64,000 nt of DNA from Rosellinia necatrix (taxonomy: Eukaryota > Ascomycota > Sordariomycetes > Xylariales > Xylariaceae), in contig JAGYVD010000009.1 in NCBI GenBank assembly GCA_021209875.1, positions 744,001 to 808,000 on the forward strand. The letters are read 5' to 3'. Positions 1-9,793 of this stretch are shown piece by piece; the stretch's first letter is position 1; the number at the start of each line of letters is the position of its first letter. The notes beneath the pieces were generated by a model that saw only the letters and a list, made by a program, of their open reading frames with translations, had not been told where the DNA came from and made no database searches. The translations under genes were made by a program, and so were the position numbers.

Positions 1-2356
1 CGGGATCCCCGATGTGGGCTAGTCTCGAGATTTGAACCACACTACCTATCTTAAGTACGTAAGGCAATTCCACTCACCCACTCTGGACAGTTAGCCCTGA
101 AATAGTCAGTGGCAATTAAAAATAGCCTTTAACCTTGACGGCCCTTGAATAACATGGCGGTGCTGGTTTACCTACCTGACTAGGTACTTACTTACTTAGG
201 CCTTGTTCTTATAGGCAACATGCTTCCTAGTAATTCGTAAATGATGTGAGGAAAACGCTCGCACATGGCACCGCTATAGCGGCCACATAGCGCGTTATAG
301 GGCTAGCTCTGCATCCACCTGCATTGCGGCCAAAAGCAGTTACCTAATACTATAACTAGATCTAGGGGTAGGGGGGCATCACCACTGCAGATTTAGGGTT
401 GCTCTACCTACTAGAATGTTCCGGAACCCTCCCACCCAAAACCAACGTGGGCTGTTTCCATATCTCCACTAAGTCTCCAGAGAGCATCGCCACGGAGGCT
501 GAACAACTTTGGGGGTGGTGCGTGAGGACGCATCATCCTCTGTGTCCTAGCTGGAGCGCCAATAGCAGTACTAAGCTGACCTCCTTGGCAGATGAGGAGG
601 GAAGAAGCGGTAATTAATAGACGACCATTACAGGCGGGGACCGGCCATCGCTTACCTAATCCAGAATCGATATAACCTTTGTTTGCATACAAATGTCAAT
701 CCAAACACTCTTGTAGTAGCTACAGCATGGCAGTATAGTACCTCCTTACTACCTAGTAGGCAGGATATCTATGTAAGTATCGAGATGTCCTTACATACTT
801 ACTACTTACACATGTCCAACAGCTAAGTGGGCCCGTATTTACAGCACCGCCCCGGCCGGCTAGCGCATTGGGCTGGGGCGGGCCGTCACCCTACCGAGAC
901 AGAACCCTAGTGTAGATCTGCCTTAGGCTTACTATATGATGCAGGCAGCGTCCGCCCGTACCATATATTCAGTTCTGTTTCGAAACACCTACGTAAGTTG
1001 GGTAGTAGTCATCTAGTCGGCCACGTAGAGATGGCCGGGCCTGACCCAACCAAATTGGTATACACTCTCGTGCTATGTATTATTCTGTTACCGTGCGACC
1101 CGAGCGAGGCCCTGCCGCCCCGGTCAGCAAAGATGCGGCACGGAGAAGCATGTGGCTCGGGTGCCGAACTCCCGACTCTTGAACAAGGTACGGAGACTTC
1201 GTGCGCTGGGTGTGTGCAGACGGCTTATTTCGGTTTCACGTTCGGGCAAAGCGGTATCTGCCCACCAACCTCGTGTCAGATGTTGGTGTAGGGCCATACC
1301 TATTACCTTGTTATACGACCCTTCAATCCTAACCCCCCTAACCCCCTAACCCCCTAATCCCCTAATCCCCCCTATCCCAATCCCCCAGATCCCACTTCAT
1401 TTGAACACACGTCAGCGTCTGTGGAGAGACATACACACGTTGCAGCGCCGCCACGGGAATGTGTCAGGTGCACCGTGTAAGATACTTACATGCTTATCTT
1501 GTAGCCAAACAGAAGCAAGCCCCATTGGCGGGTTCGCCCACGACCTACATATACACTGCACCGAAATTGCCTACCACCTCAGCTACAGTAGCATTAGCCT
1601 TTGGGTTGGCATTGGTGGTCTTCTGCGTGGTCGCCGACCTCGTCCGTTCTACTAGATACATGGCGGATCCTAGTGTATAGTTGTGGAAGTGTGCTGAATC
1701 ATTGCCCCGACGACATTGGTCACCCGGTTTTTCTTTTTGTGGAGTGTAGACACCTGTGCGTCTTGCCGATCTCTGGAGAACATGAACATGAATGGCAGAG
1801 CGCTCCTGATTTCGCTACATTTCGCTACATATCCATATCTTTATGGTACCTCGCCTGCAACCCGCTGGTGATCGGTATTGTATGTATGAGATAGTCATTG
1901 ATGGGTACCGAGAAGAAATAAAAATAAAAATGAAAATAAGATATGCCTGCCTGTCTACGCTGGTGGGATTGGAAGCTGATTGATATAAGAAGCCTGAGGT
2001 GATTGCAGGGGGGGATCGGGAAGCCAAGAGGCCAAGCGTGGACATCGGTCTCCTGCATCGTCCCATTGGCTGCTCATCCGCGCCACGAAGTTACACAAGG
2101 TGGACATCGGCCGCAGCATGACGCCCCGTTCCTGGGTCTATCAGCCAGGTTGGGAAGGGGACGAGGACAGGAATGGGCGGGGGGGAGGAGGGAGGAGGGA
2201 GCAGCGGTGGAGGAATCAGGGCAGGAATCGAGAGATGGATGATGGATCCAATAAAGGCTCCACCTCGCCTCTCGTGGTGATATGTCGTGCCTTCGCATCT
2301 TAGCTTCTCCTCTTCGCAGAGATAGTGCATGCTGTCGGGTCTGGCACGCGTCCATC
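1..2356. other. Gene-free region
   Basis: I find no convincing coding sequence here. The open frames are short, overlap on both strands and show no domain, signal peptide or splice structure. The stretch is rich in the short words TACCTA, ACTTA and TAAGT (for example 170-240 and 720-820), which recur in other intergenic parts of the window such as 12.5-13.1 kb. A telomere-like tract at 1327-1388 is listed separately. Confidence 0.6.
1327..1388 (+). repeat. Interstitial telomere-like C-rich tract
   Basis: Five consecutive units of TAA followed by a run of C, with variants TAACCCCC, TAATCCCC and TAATCCCCCC, then decayed TATCCC and CAATCCCCC. The units resemble the fungal telomere repeat CCCTAA with one to three extra C. 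The tract is short, imperfect and surrounded by unique sequence, so it looks like an internal relic or chance low-complexity DNA rather than a chromosome end. Confidence 0.5.
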
Positions 2357-3244
2357 ATGTTGACAGACATATCCATCTCAACCTCTTGCCTAACCGAGAC
2401 CTGGCTAACAACGGGGGCCGGAGCAACCACCGGAGGCCTTGTTCTCGGTAATCCTCGGGACACCAATTGCTGGCACGTGAACCAGATTGCCATCACCGTC
2501 ACCCTCTCTCCCGCCATATGCCCCAACGGATATTCCAGTGCATGCGACATCGATTCGTTGTCGCGGGCGGATGCCAGCGAGACTCTATGGGCGTGCTGTC
2601 CGATGTGAGTTGTTCCCCTCTCGTTCCCTTTCTCGAGAGATCCGCATGCGCGCCGCTTCGGGCTTCGGGCTTCGGGCTGACCGCTCTCCAGCGGATTCGT
2701 GTGCGACGGCGGGGTGTACTCATGCGCCAGGCGACTGGGTAATACCCAGGACGCCTATTTCGCTTCGGATATCGATGCTTCCGGGAATACCATAACCAAG
2801 AATGTCGCCCCGACTCGGGACGTAAACGCGCATTCGATCAGGGTCGCCTTTCACTCATCCGATATCCTGGGTCAAGCCGCCACGGCAACTCCGGTTGGGA
2901 CATCGGCGACGACGCTTCCAACATCGACCGAGCCCGTCGAACCCATCACGCCGGGCGCCCAGGTTTTGCCTCCCGGGGCATGGGTTGGTGTTGGGATCGG
3001 GAGTACTGCTGGAGCTGTCTTGTTGATTGCTGCTATCCTTTGGCTAGTGCGAAGGCAACGCAGAAACAAGCGCGAGGGGACTTCGGGGGGGCACGAATTG
3101 CCTTCGTCAGAGGCTCCGAAGGGGCCCGATCCGAGGTTCTTCTCGGCCGCGACGACGCCGCCAGTGGAGCTGCATGGCACTCTGGGTTCACACGAGCTTG
3201 GTATCAACCCGCATGATAACACCGGCAGCTACAGGAGAGTCTGA
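2357..3244 (+). CDS. Single-pass cell-surface protein with cysteine-rich ectodomain
   Basis: Two exons, 2357-2604 and 2692-3244, joined across an 87 bp GTGAGT..CAG intron, give about 266 residues. The splice completes the motif CCPIGFVC, which is the conserved core of a common fungal ectodomain family (conserved Cys in the order C, CP.GY, CCP.GF.C, C). A Ser/Thr/Pro-rich stalk follows, then one hydrophobic segment starting near GAWVGVGIGSTAGAV and ending in a basic stop-transfer RRQRRNKR, and a cytosolic tail of about 60 residues. No N-terminal signal peptide is seen, which is usual in this family; an upstream in-frame start is possible. Its role is unknown; the layout resembles wall sensors of the Mid2/WSC type, without clear homology to them. 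Confidence 0.75.
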
Positions 3245-3888
3245 GCGGGCTTGAGCCGATCTTGTTAGGAATAATGAAGCGCATCCCTCTCCAAATGCCC
3301 AAGGGTCCAATGTAATATACCCCCTTTAATGATTTCCGTTTCGGACATGGCCGAGACGGCACCCTCCAAACTCCACCGAGTGAATTCCACCAACTCTGCC
3401 GACCGGGGTTACAAGTCCGATAAGCGTCACCCGAACTCCGCCAGCACTTTCCCTCCTATTTGTGATGGCTGCAATAGCGGCAGTTGGAGCGGAGCCCAAC
3501 TATACCTATGTATTGGGAAGAAAAACTAAGGTTGAGAAAAGAAGAAGACTACATACAGGGCCGACGGCCAGAATTCCTACTTGTACATACTGCTAGGCTA
3601 TTCACTACCTGACTGGGCCGCCGCATTCACTACGTCGTACCGACACCCACCTAGCCCCGGGAGCCAATCAGGACCCACATGGCTGTGGGTCATGACACTA
3701 TTTATTGTCTGTGCGCCTGGAACTGTTAATATATAGGCGTGCTTTATCATATTTTAAAATATATTAATAAAAATTTTTTAATATTATAATGTTTATTTAT
3801 TATATTTAACTTTCAATTTATTAAATAAACTAAATTATTTATATTATTTAGTAAGGATTACTAGGGGTAGTGTGGTTTGAGTCTGTAA

Positions 3889-4036
3889 AAGTGTGATGTA
3901 GATTAGATGGAGGCTTCTGGTCCAGCAGGGACCAGAAGCCTTTTAGGCTAGGTTACCTTATCTAAGCTACACAATCCTTATCTAGCTAGCGAAGCTAGCT
4001 AGATAAGGAGCCCCCCTTCCTGACTATGTCATTATT
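3889..4036 (+). repeat. Two-hairpin repeat, copy A
   Basis: Direct repeat of about 148 bp. It carries two strong palindromes: a stem around GGCTTCTGGTCC with loop AGCA near 3912-3940, and a stem around CCTTATCTAGCTAGC with loop GAA near 3978-4010. It ends in GGAGCCCCCC followed by TTCCTGACTAT. A second, diverged copy lies 290 bp downstream in the same orientation. I cannot assign it to a named transposon family; no terminal inverted repeats or coding capacity are visible. Confidence 0.7.
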
Positions 4037-4149
4037 TACTGCTAATTTTTAATAAAAAAAAAAGTTAAAATTAATAGAACTTTATTATTTAACAAGGATA
4101 TATTGGGGTCCTGTATGGTGATCTAGTGAAAATAGCGAATTACAGGTAG

Positions 4150-4310
4150 AAGGAAGGACTGGCTAGCCAGCCAGCCGAAGGCTGGCCGATATAGCCAGTG
4201 GGCTACCCTTATCTAATCTATTGCGGGCCCAGCTAGGCCCTGCGGGCCTAGCCTAGCCGGCCTAGCCTAGCCTAGGGTAGGTCCTTCGGACACCCCCTAC
4301 CTGTCTATAT
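4150..4310 (+). repeat. Cluster of short GC-rich stem-loops
   Basis: Consecutive palindromes lie in an otherwise AT-rich block: GCCAGCC/GGCTGGC with a GAA loop near 4170-4187, GGGCC/GGCCC and CCTGCGGG near 4226-4246, repeated CCTAGCCTAG words near 4246-4275, and GTCCTTCGGAC near 4281-4291, whose TTCG loop is closed by C-G. The regular use of stable small loops suggests a structured element or a decayed transposon interior. No RNA family is recognised. Confidence 0.5.
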
Positions 4311-4323
4311 CACTAAGTTTATA

Positions 4324-4473
4324 AAGTGTAATATAAATTAAATAAAAGCTTTCAGTCCTATAGTGTCTAGAAGCTTTTTAAGCTAGGTTATTTTATTTAA
4401 GCTACACAATATTTATTTAGCTAGCGCTGCTAGCTAAATATGGAGCCCCCCCTTTCCTGACTATATTATTATT
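4324..4473 (+). repeat. Two-hairpin repeat, copy B (decayed)
   Basis: It aligns end to end with copy A at 3889-4036 and keeps the end GGAGCCCCCC..TTCCTGACTAT. Most differences are G to A or C to T relative to copy A (for example TTACCTTATCTAAG becomes TTATTTTATTTAAG), so the stems are partly destroyed. Transitions on both strands in a duplicated element are what repeat-induced point mutation (RIP) produces. Confidence 0.7.
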
Positions 4474-4620
4474 CATTTATTCCAAACTCCGCCAGGGCGG
4501 CAAGATATCCTGAAAATCCGCCGGAATATATATCACGATCGGAATCTATTAGATTCCGTCGCGACATATTTTTACCGCCATTAACGGTCTCTGACGCATT
4601 CTCAGCCCCCTCTGCACAAC

Positions 4621-5432
4621 ATGAAAGTTCTCATCACCGGTGCCACCGGATCAATCGGAGGCGAATGCCTCGCCCAGTGCCTCTCTCACCCCAACATCTC
4701 AAGTGTTGTGTCATTTACCCGACGAGACCTCCCGGACCACATATCTAGCCATCCGAAACTCACGTCTGTCGTGATCAGGGACTTTTCGAACTGGCCAGAG
4801 GATGTTTTACAGGCACACTCGGACGCCACGGGGATGATATGGTATGGAACCCGTCACGCAGCTCGTCCGGGCCGCGCCTTCCGCTGACGAAGTACCTCGC
4901 AGGGCCATGGGGTCCTACAATGGGAGTCGTGACGCCGACCTGGATTACCCGCTGGCGTTCTTGCAGAGCATGGAGCGTATGTTGAGGACAAAACCCGCAA
5001 GACCGCCGTTCAGACACGTCCATCTTGGCGGCATGTTCACATGTAAAGACCAAGGCGCAAAGTTGTGGCTACTAGAAGGGCCGCGCAAGCTCAGGGTGCG
5101 CCATCCACTAGCCCGTTATGTACTCTTGACATCTGACACCACCCATAGGGCTTGGCCGAGGCGAGAGTGATGGAGTTCGCGGGGGCACACGACAGCCCTG
5201 GAGGGCCTTCGTCATCCGGCCGGGAGGCGTGGCCACCGAGAGGATGACGGGCTCGAGGGCGGCCGTGGCTTTGATGGGGCAGAACTGGGGCATCAGGGTC
5301 GAAGAGCTCGGAGCGTTCATGACGTACCTGGTCGTTGACGGGGCCGGGGAGGACTCGCTTATCGAACACCTTCGCATAGTGAAAAAAGGCAAGGAATTGC
5401 GGAGACTGCAGAAGAGTATCGAGGCCAGGTAG
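4621..5432 (+). pseudogene. NAD(P)-binding epimerase-like protein, one frameshift
   Basis: Short-chain dehydrogenase/epimerase-like protein (Rossmann fold) of a fungal family of about 250 residues; substrate unknown. Exon 1 (4621-4841) starts MKVLITGATGSIG, with the GxxGxxG nucleotide-binding loop. An intron at 4842-4902 restores the continuous text GMIWAMGSYNG, and a second intron at 5096-5148 restores KLRGLAEARVMEF. At about 5197-5199 the frame slips by one base in a CCC run; downstream the family sequence resumes (TGG AGG GCC, WRAFVIRPGGV) and runs to the stop at 5432. Apart from this indel the gene looks complete, so it is either a recent pseudogene or an intact gene with a sequence error. 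Any intron at the break would be implausibly short. Confidence 0.7.
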
Positions 5433-6808
5433 TAAGGCTGAGCGCGTGGATCTACGAGTATGAAAGGGGGCTCGTTTTTGGCAGCTACTTGGCAGGTTCA
5501 TTGTTTTGTTTTGTAGATACACTGTTATAGATAATTACAGTTGGTCATTCGCGAAATTCAGTCTAGCCCTTTGTATTGAATCGATTTACATGTCTAAAGG
5601 AGCACTTAAGACCCTGGTAAACATCTGTCATGTCCTTTGGGGAATATGGTCCGTGAGCGAACTTATTTGGTTGAGAAGACAAATATCTCTTCAGATATCA
5701 CTATTAATTGACAGGGCCATTATTCCCTGTCAGCCAACATACATAGGGCGTCCCAATGTTGCTGACTATTGGATTCGAATGTCTGTACGATCGATTGCAA
5801 CGTTGTAAGTAACATTCGACAGTGTGAGCAAAGGGGCACGCCGCGTCAGGGATGTATGTAGTCTCTGGCCCCCATACCCCAGTAATCTATATAGCCATAA
5901 TGCCATGGTGCCCTGGGTATCGCCGTTTGTCTTCTGGCCATCAAGTAATACATGATGCATCTTAAGCGCGGGATTCTGCATTAGCTTTTAACATAGGAGA
6001 AAGGCTGAACAAAGGGCCTGCAAACGACGACCCTCTATATCGCTTCCTTAAGCTTAATAAACTAGTGCATACAGCCAAGCGGGCGGTATTACAAACCGAA
6101 GGTACGGCCCGTAGCCGTCCCGGCGGCAAAGCCTCGAAGTCCTGAACATATCTTTGGTTTGATGAATCAAACAAAATTGCTTAGCATTTCATCAAATATT
6201 ATAGCTTAAACAATCCCCTATGGCTTCCACACAAGTATTCATGAGTTAGCAAGCACATCCTTGGTATAAACCCCCCTTAGTAGGGCCGTTTGCACGTTTT
6301 AGCTTAATGATAGTCAATATATTAAGGAAAATCGTTAATAATTAAAGATAATTCTCAGTGTTTGACAGGAATTGGCTGATTGTGGCCGATATCGCCTCTG
6401 CTGCGTTGATGGTTCTAGGAGAGGTAGGGGGGCCCCTAAAGTATCGCTGAAGCCCTTGGATTCAAGCCAAATAAACTTCACGCGCCTCCGTTTGTTTACT
6501 ACCTAAATATCTACAGGTGAATTTTGGATGAAATGACCCGTTGGATTGTCAGATAGCATTGTACTACCTAGAACTAATGACGCGTTTTCGAGACAGAACG
6601 AGAAGGCTCTTTTTGATATTTGCGCTATCGGGGCGCCATCTAGGGATACATATAAACCACCACAATCCATCTGTCTTAGTGGTGGAAGTCGTGTAGGTTT
6701 TAATTACCCTAGTGGCCAGCCACATAATACTCCCTCAGATATTATCACCTTCAATCCATTGCTTTCACCCAAGCCCTTTGTATCACCGAAATATTCACAA
6801 TAGGCTCC
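5433..6808. other. Intergenic region, possible 5' exon of the next gene
   Basis: No supported gene. An open stretch at 6546-6803 lies directly before the P-loop ATPase gene but starts without ATG and is in another frame. It could be an upstream exon only if an intron spans about 6740-6830, for which I see no compelling splice pair. The rest holds short unrelated frames and AT-rich sequence. Confidence 0.5.
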
Positions 6809-8577
6809 ATGGCTGAACAGGGTCAGCCGCATGAGTCGGAGTTATTGTCGGCTCTCTCATGCATGAACTCCCAATCAACAACAACAAGCAGTATGAGCGA
6901 CGGCAGTAACGAGAGCCAAAGACAACGCGATGAGATTATGAAACAACAGCTTCTCCTCCTGAAGCCACAATCAACGGTCAATCCCCTGAGCGAAATTAAC
7001 ACTGCGCCACTGTTTACAAAACCCGTGCGAGACCATTCTGAACAATCAGCAATATCGACATCTTGGGCACCTATTTCACAATATGGACTCCTTGCAGGAG
7101 ATGTGCGGTATATTCAAAGTGAATCACTCGAAGATGCACCAATATATTACAACGTTGCCGCCCCGTCGAGCATCTTCATCTGTGGCAGTCAGGGGTCGGG
7201 AAAAAGTCATACTCTATCCTGCATCCTTGAGAACTGCCTCATACCTTTGGAGAAGCTCGGCCGTCTACCTCACCCCTTGACTGGAATTGTTTTTCATTAT
7301 GACGATTATTCGTCTGACTCTTATGTCGCCCCGTGCGAGGCTGCCTATCTATGTAGTCATCCCGCCGTTCATGTGAGGGTATTGTGCTCGCCGACCAATA
7401 TCCGAGCTATTGAGGTAACTTCACCAGACTGCTCACTTATCTCTATTGCTAACATAGCATAGAAATCATACAGCAAGCTCGGGAACGTAACAGTTGAAGC
7501 ACTCTGCTTAGACCAGACTGACCTCAACACAAAGCGCATGTTGGAGCTCATGGCGTTCGACCGAGCACAGCCCCTCTACGCGCAAGTCATTCAAAGAATC
7601 CTACGGGAGATGCGCCTCAAACAGCAGGTGAATCCGGGCACATTCAACTACCGCGAGTTTACCGATAAGCTTGACAATGAACAGCTGAGCCCTGACCAGA
7701 AGCGCGGCCTCCGACAGCGCTTAGACCTCCTAGAAAGCTTTATGGTCCAGAACCAGGTCATGCCGACATGGAAACAGAATAAAAACGCGCAGCGCGGGAA
7801 TAATTGGACACCCAAGGTAAGCTGTTAGCCTCAACATCGCCCTCCTTTCTACCTCTCGGGGCCCATCCCTACTGACTGACAGTCACTCGATAGGCTGGCG
7901 AACTGATTATTGTCGACCTCTCTTGCCCGTGTATCACCACTTCAATGGCATGCGCCCTATTCAATATCTGCCTGTCCATCTTCCTTGAGCAGGACCTAAC
8001 GCAGGGGCCGGACTCCCCCAGAGGGCGAATTGTTGCTTTGGACGAGGCCCATAGATACATGGGCGACACATCCGACTGTCAGGTATTAACGAACAGCCTT
8101 CTATCAGCGATCCGGGTCCAGCGCCATCTCGGCGCCCGAATCGTCATTTCCACACAGGAGCCAACTGTCTCCCAGAAACTGCTGGATCTGTGCAGCGTCA
8201 CGATCGTGCATCGGTTCAGTTCCCCGGACTGGCTCAACGTGTTGACTAAGCATCTGGCGGGTATCTCGAAAGTCACGACGCTTACTCGCAAGACCAATGA
8301 TATGGACATCTGCGACGAGGAGACCGATCACGGCGGTCTGCATGGCATTGATATCTCGACCGAGAATCCTATACATGATCTCTTCGCGCAGATCGTCGAA
8401 TTGTCTGCTGGAGAGGCATTAGTCTTTGCCCCGAGCGCCGTCATGTCGCTGAGAAAGCAAAAAGACCCAATACAAGGGTTCAAGGTCACGCCAAGGAAGT
8501 TGGCGCATCATGTTCTGAGAGTGAAAGTAAGAGCACGCATCACCGAGGATGGTGGGAGAAGTGTTATGGCATCCTAG
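6809..8577 (+). CDS. HerA/FtsK-like P-loop ATPase
   Basis: Three exons (6809-7414, 7463-7816, 7894-8577) give 547 residues; the introns are 48 bp and 77 bp, both phase 0. A disordered Ser/Gln-rich N-terminus of about 100 residues precedes a Walker A motif GSQGSGKSHTL (residues 126-136). Walker B is RIVALDEAHRYM, with Asp370 and Glu371, followed by a sensor-like strand ending in the polar stretch ISTQEPT. This arrangement matches the HerA/VirD4/FtsK-like branch of ATPases that occurs widely as stand-alone genes in Pezizomycotina. The biological role is unknown; DNA pumping or helicase activity is inferred from the fold only. The ATG at 6809 is preceded by TCC and gives an acidic, unstructured start; an extra 5' exon cannot be excluded. 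Confidence 0.8.
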
Positions 8578-9793
8578 AATATGGGTGTTTTCGATGGTAT
8601 TATCGGGATCAATTGCTTACAAGGCGTCGTGTTTCGTCACCGAAGCATGTGTGAAATGATCTCAAGTATTGGGGTAATGGCGAATTGGATCGGGAAGGTC
8701 GTGCTGGCGTCTGAGACACCTGAAAGAGCACCTGTCTGTACTCCCTCATATCTATGAATTTTGGACTGTCCGTGCAAGATGTTATTAATCATGAATAGGA
8801 ACGGCTAACTGATTGGAGCCAAGATCGTGAATATGACGGGCAATCATAATAAATCATGATTTTAAGGCTTGCTGCTCTTGCAAAAATATTGGAAGATAGA
8901 TCCGGATGAGGGCACGCCGCCAAAGACTTCCCCACTGTCCCGAACAACCCGCCTGCCACTTAAGCAGGTTTTAAGCAGGTATTAGAACATTGAACTAGCC
9001 TTTTGTAACAAGGAATTTAATAGAAACTATGTGTTGTGGCATCATTGAACAGAGTACATAATAATTAGTTACCTACTTCATGAGCTTCCATTTTCTGTTT
9101 GGTTCATTTTCAACAAGCTTTCGGATTAACCCACCTCGGTTAAGCAGCTGGGACCTGGCTCGCCAAGGATTGTCCCTGCATGAAAATGACCAGGGTTAGA
9201 TCATATATAGAAACATGTGACAGCCAAAATACTATGTCCATAGACCGCACTTGGCCTTAGTTCCAGACATTTTGTACAAGAACATGATCCTGGTAAGCAT
9301 GCGTGAACAGATATCAAGTCTAACGACAGTGGCACATTCATACATAATGTTTCCCAATGTTGTAGATCAATAATATCCATATTTTACAATCTCAAGTTAG
9401 TGTGAGATGGATGCCGCAGGCCACTAACGTACATTGGGGGCTGTGCCCAAATACCCCATGTTGTAAGCAATCTGCCTTGACGTTAAATACCTCGAATGTT
9501 CGCTCCTAGTTAGTCTGGCCATTTGTGGTCTTTTACTCAGCTTGATTTTCAATACTTTGATTAGTGCGTACAGCACCAGGATGCCTCCTTTCTCGACAAG
9601 GTCGGCAAAAAGAGCAAATAGTGATAGTTCAGGCAACTTGACATTTCCGGTAAAGCCCACAGTTTTGCACTACACCAAGTTTGATATATACTTACCAATA
9701 ACATTGGAATTATAACAGCCTTTAGAGGTTGTACCTGAGAAGCAACCTGCCAGTCCCTCGCTATCTACACGTGCTCGTCGCCTGGGTCAGCGG
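8578..9793. other. Intergenic region
   Basis: No gene is supported. The minus-strand open frame near 9424-9660 has no domain or splice structure. The in-frame open stretch 9716-9793 directly before the HET gene may belong to that gene, preceded by a possible acceptor AACAG at 9713-9717. Confidence 0.5.

Larger units (their letters stand above)
3245..4620. other. AT-rich intergenic block with GC hairpins
   Basis: There is no gene. From about 3730 to 4480 the sequence alternates between stretches made almost only of A and T and short GC-rich palindromes. Two diverged copies of one repeat (3889-4036 and 4324-4473) and a cluster of stem-loops (4150-4310) are listed separately. The composition is unlike the flanking genes and fits a RIP-affected repeat island. 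Confidence 0.6.

Noticed and set aside
1..45. Possible tRNA 3' end (a GGTTCAAATC-like word on the minus strand)
   Set aside because: The flanking bases do not pair into a T-arm stem, and no D-arm or anticodon arm can be drawn. No tRNA was found elsewhere in the window either.
2074..2550. 158-codon open frame on the minus strand
   Set aside because: It overlaps the first exon of the surface-protein gene antisense and is low-complexity, without domain.
3889..4473. Helitron ends (hairpin near a 3' terminus)
   Set aside because: The hairpins are not followed by the CTRR end at the required distance and no 5' TC boundary is evident.
3730..4480. Insertion of mitochondrial DNA (AT-rich with GC clusters)
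   Set aside because: The composition fits, but no mitochondrial gene or tRNA is recognisable, and the directional transition pattern between the two copies fits RIP of a nuclear repeat better.
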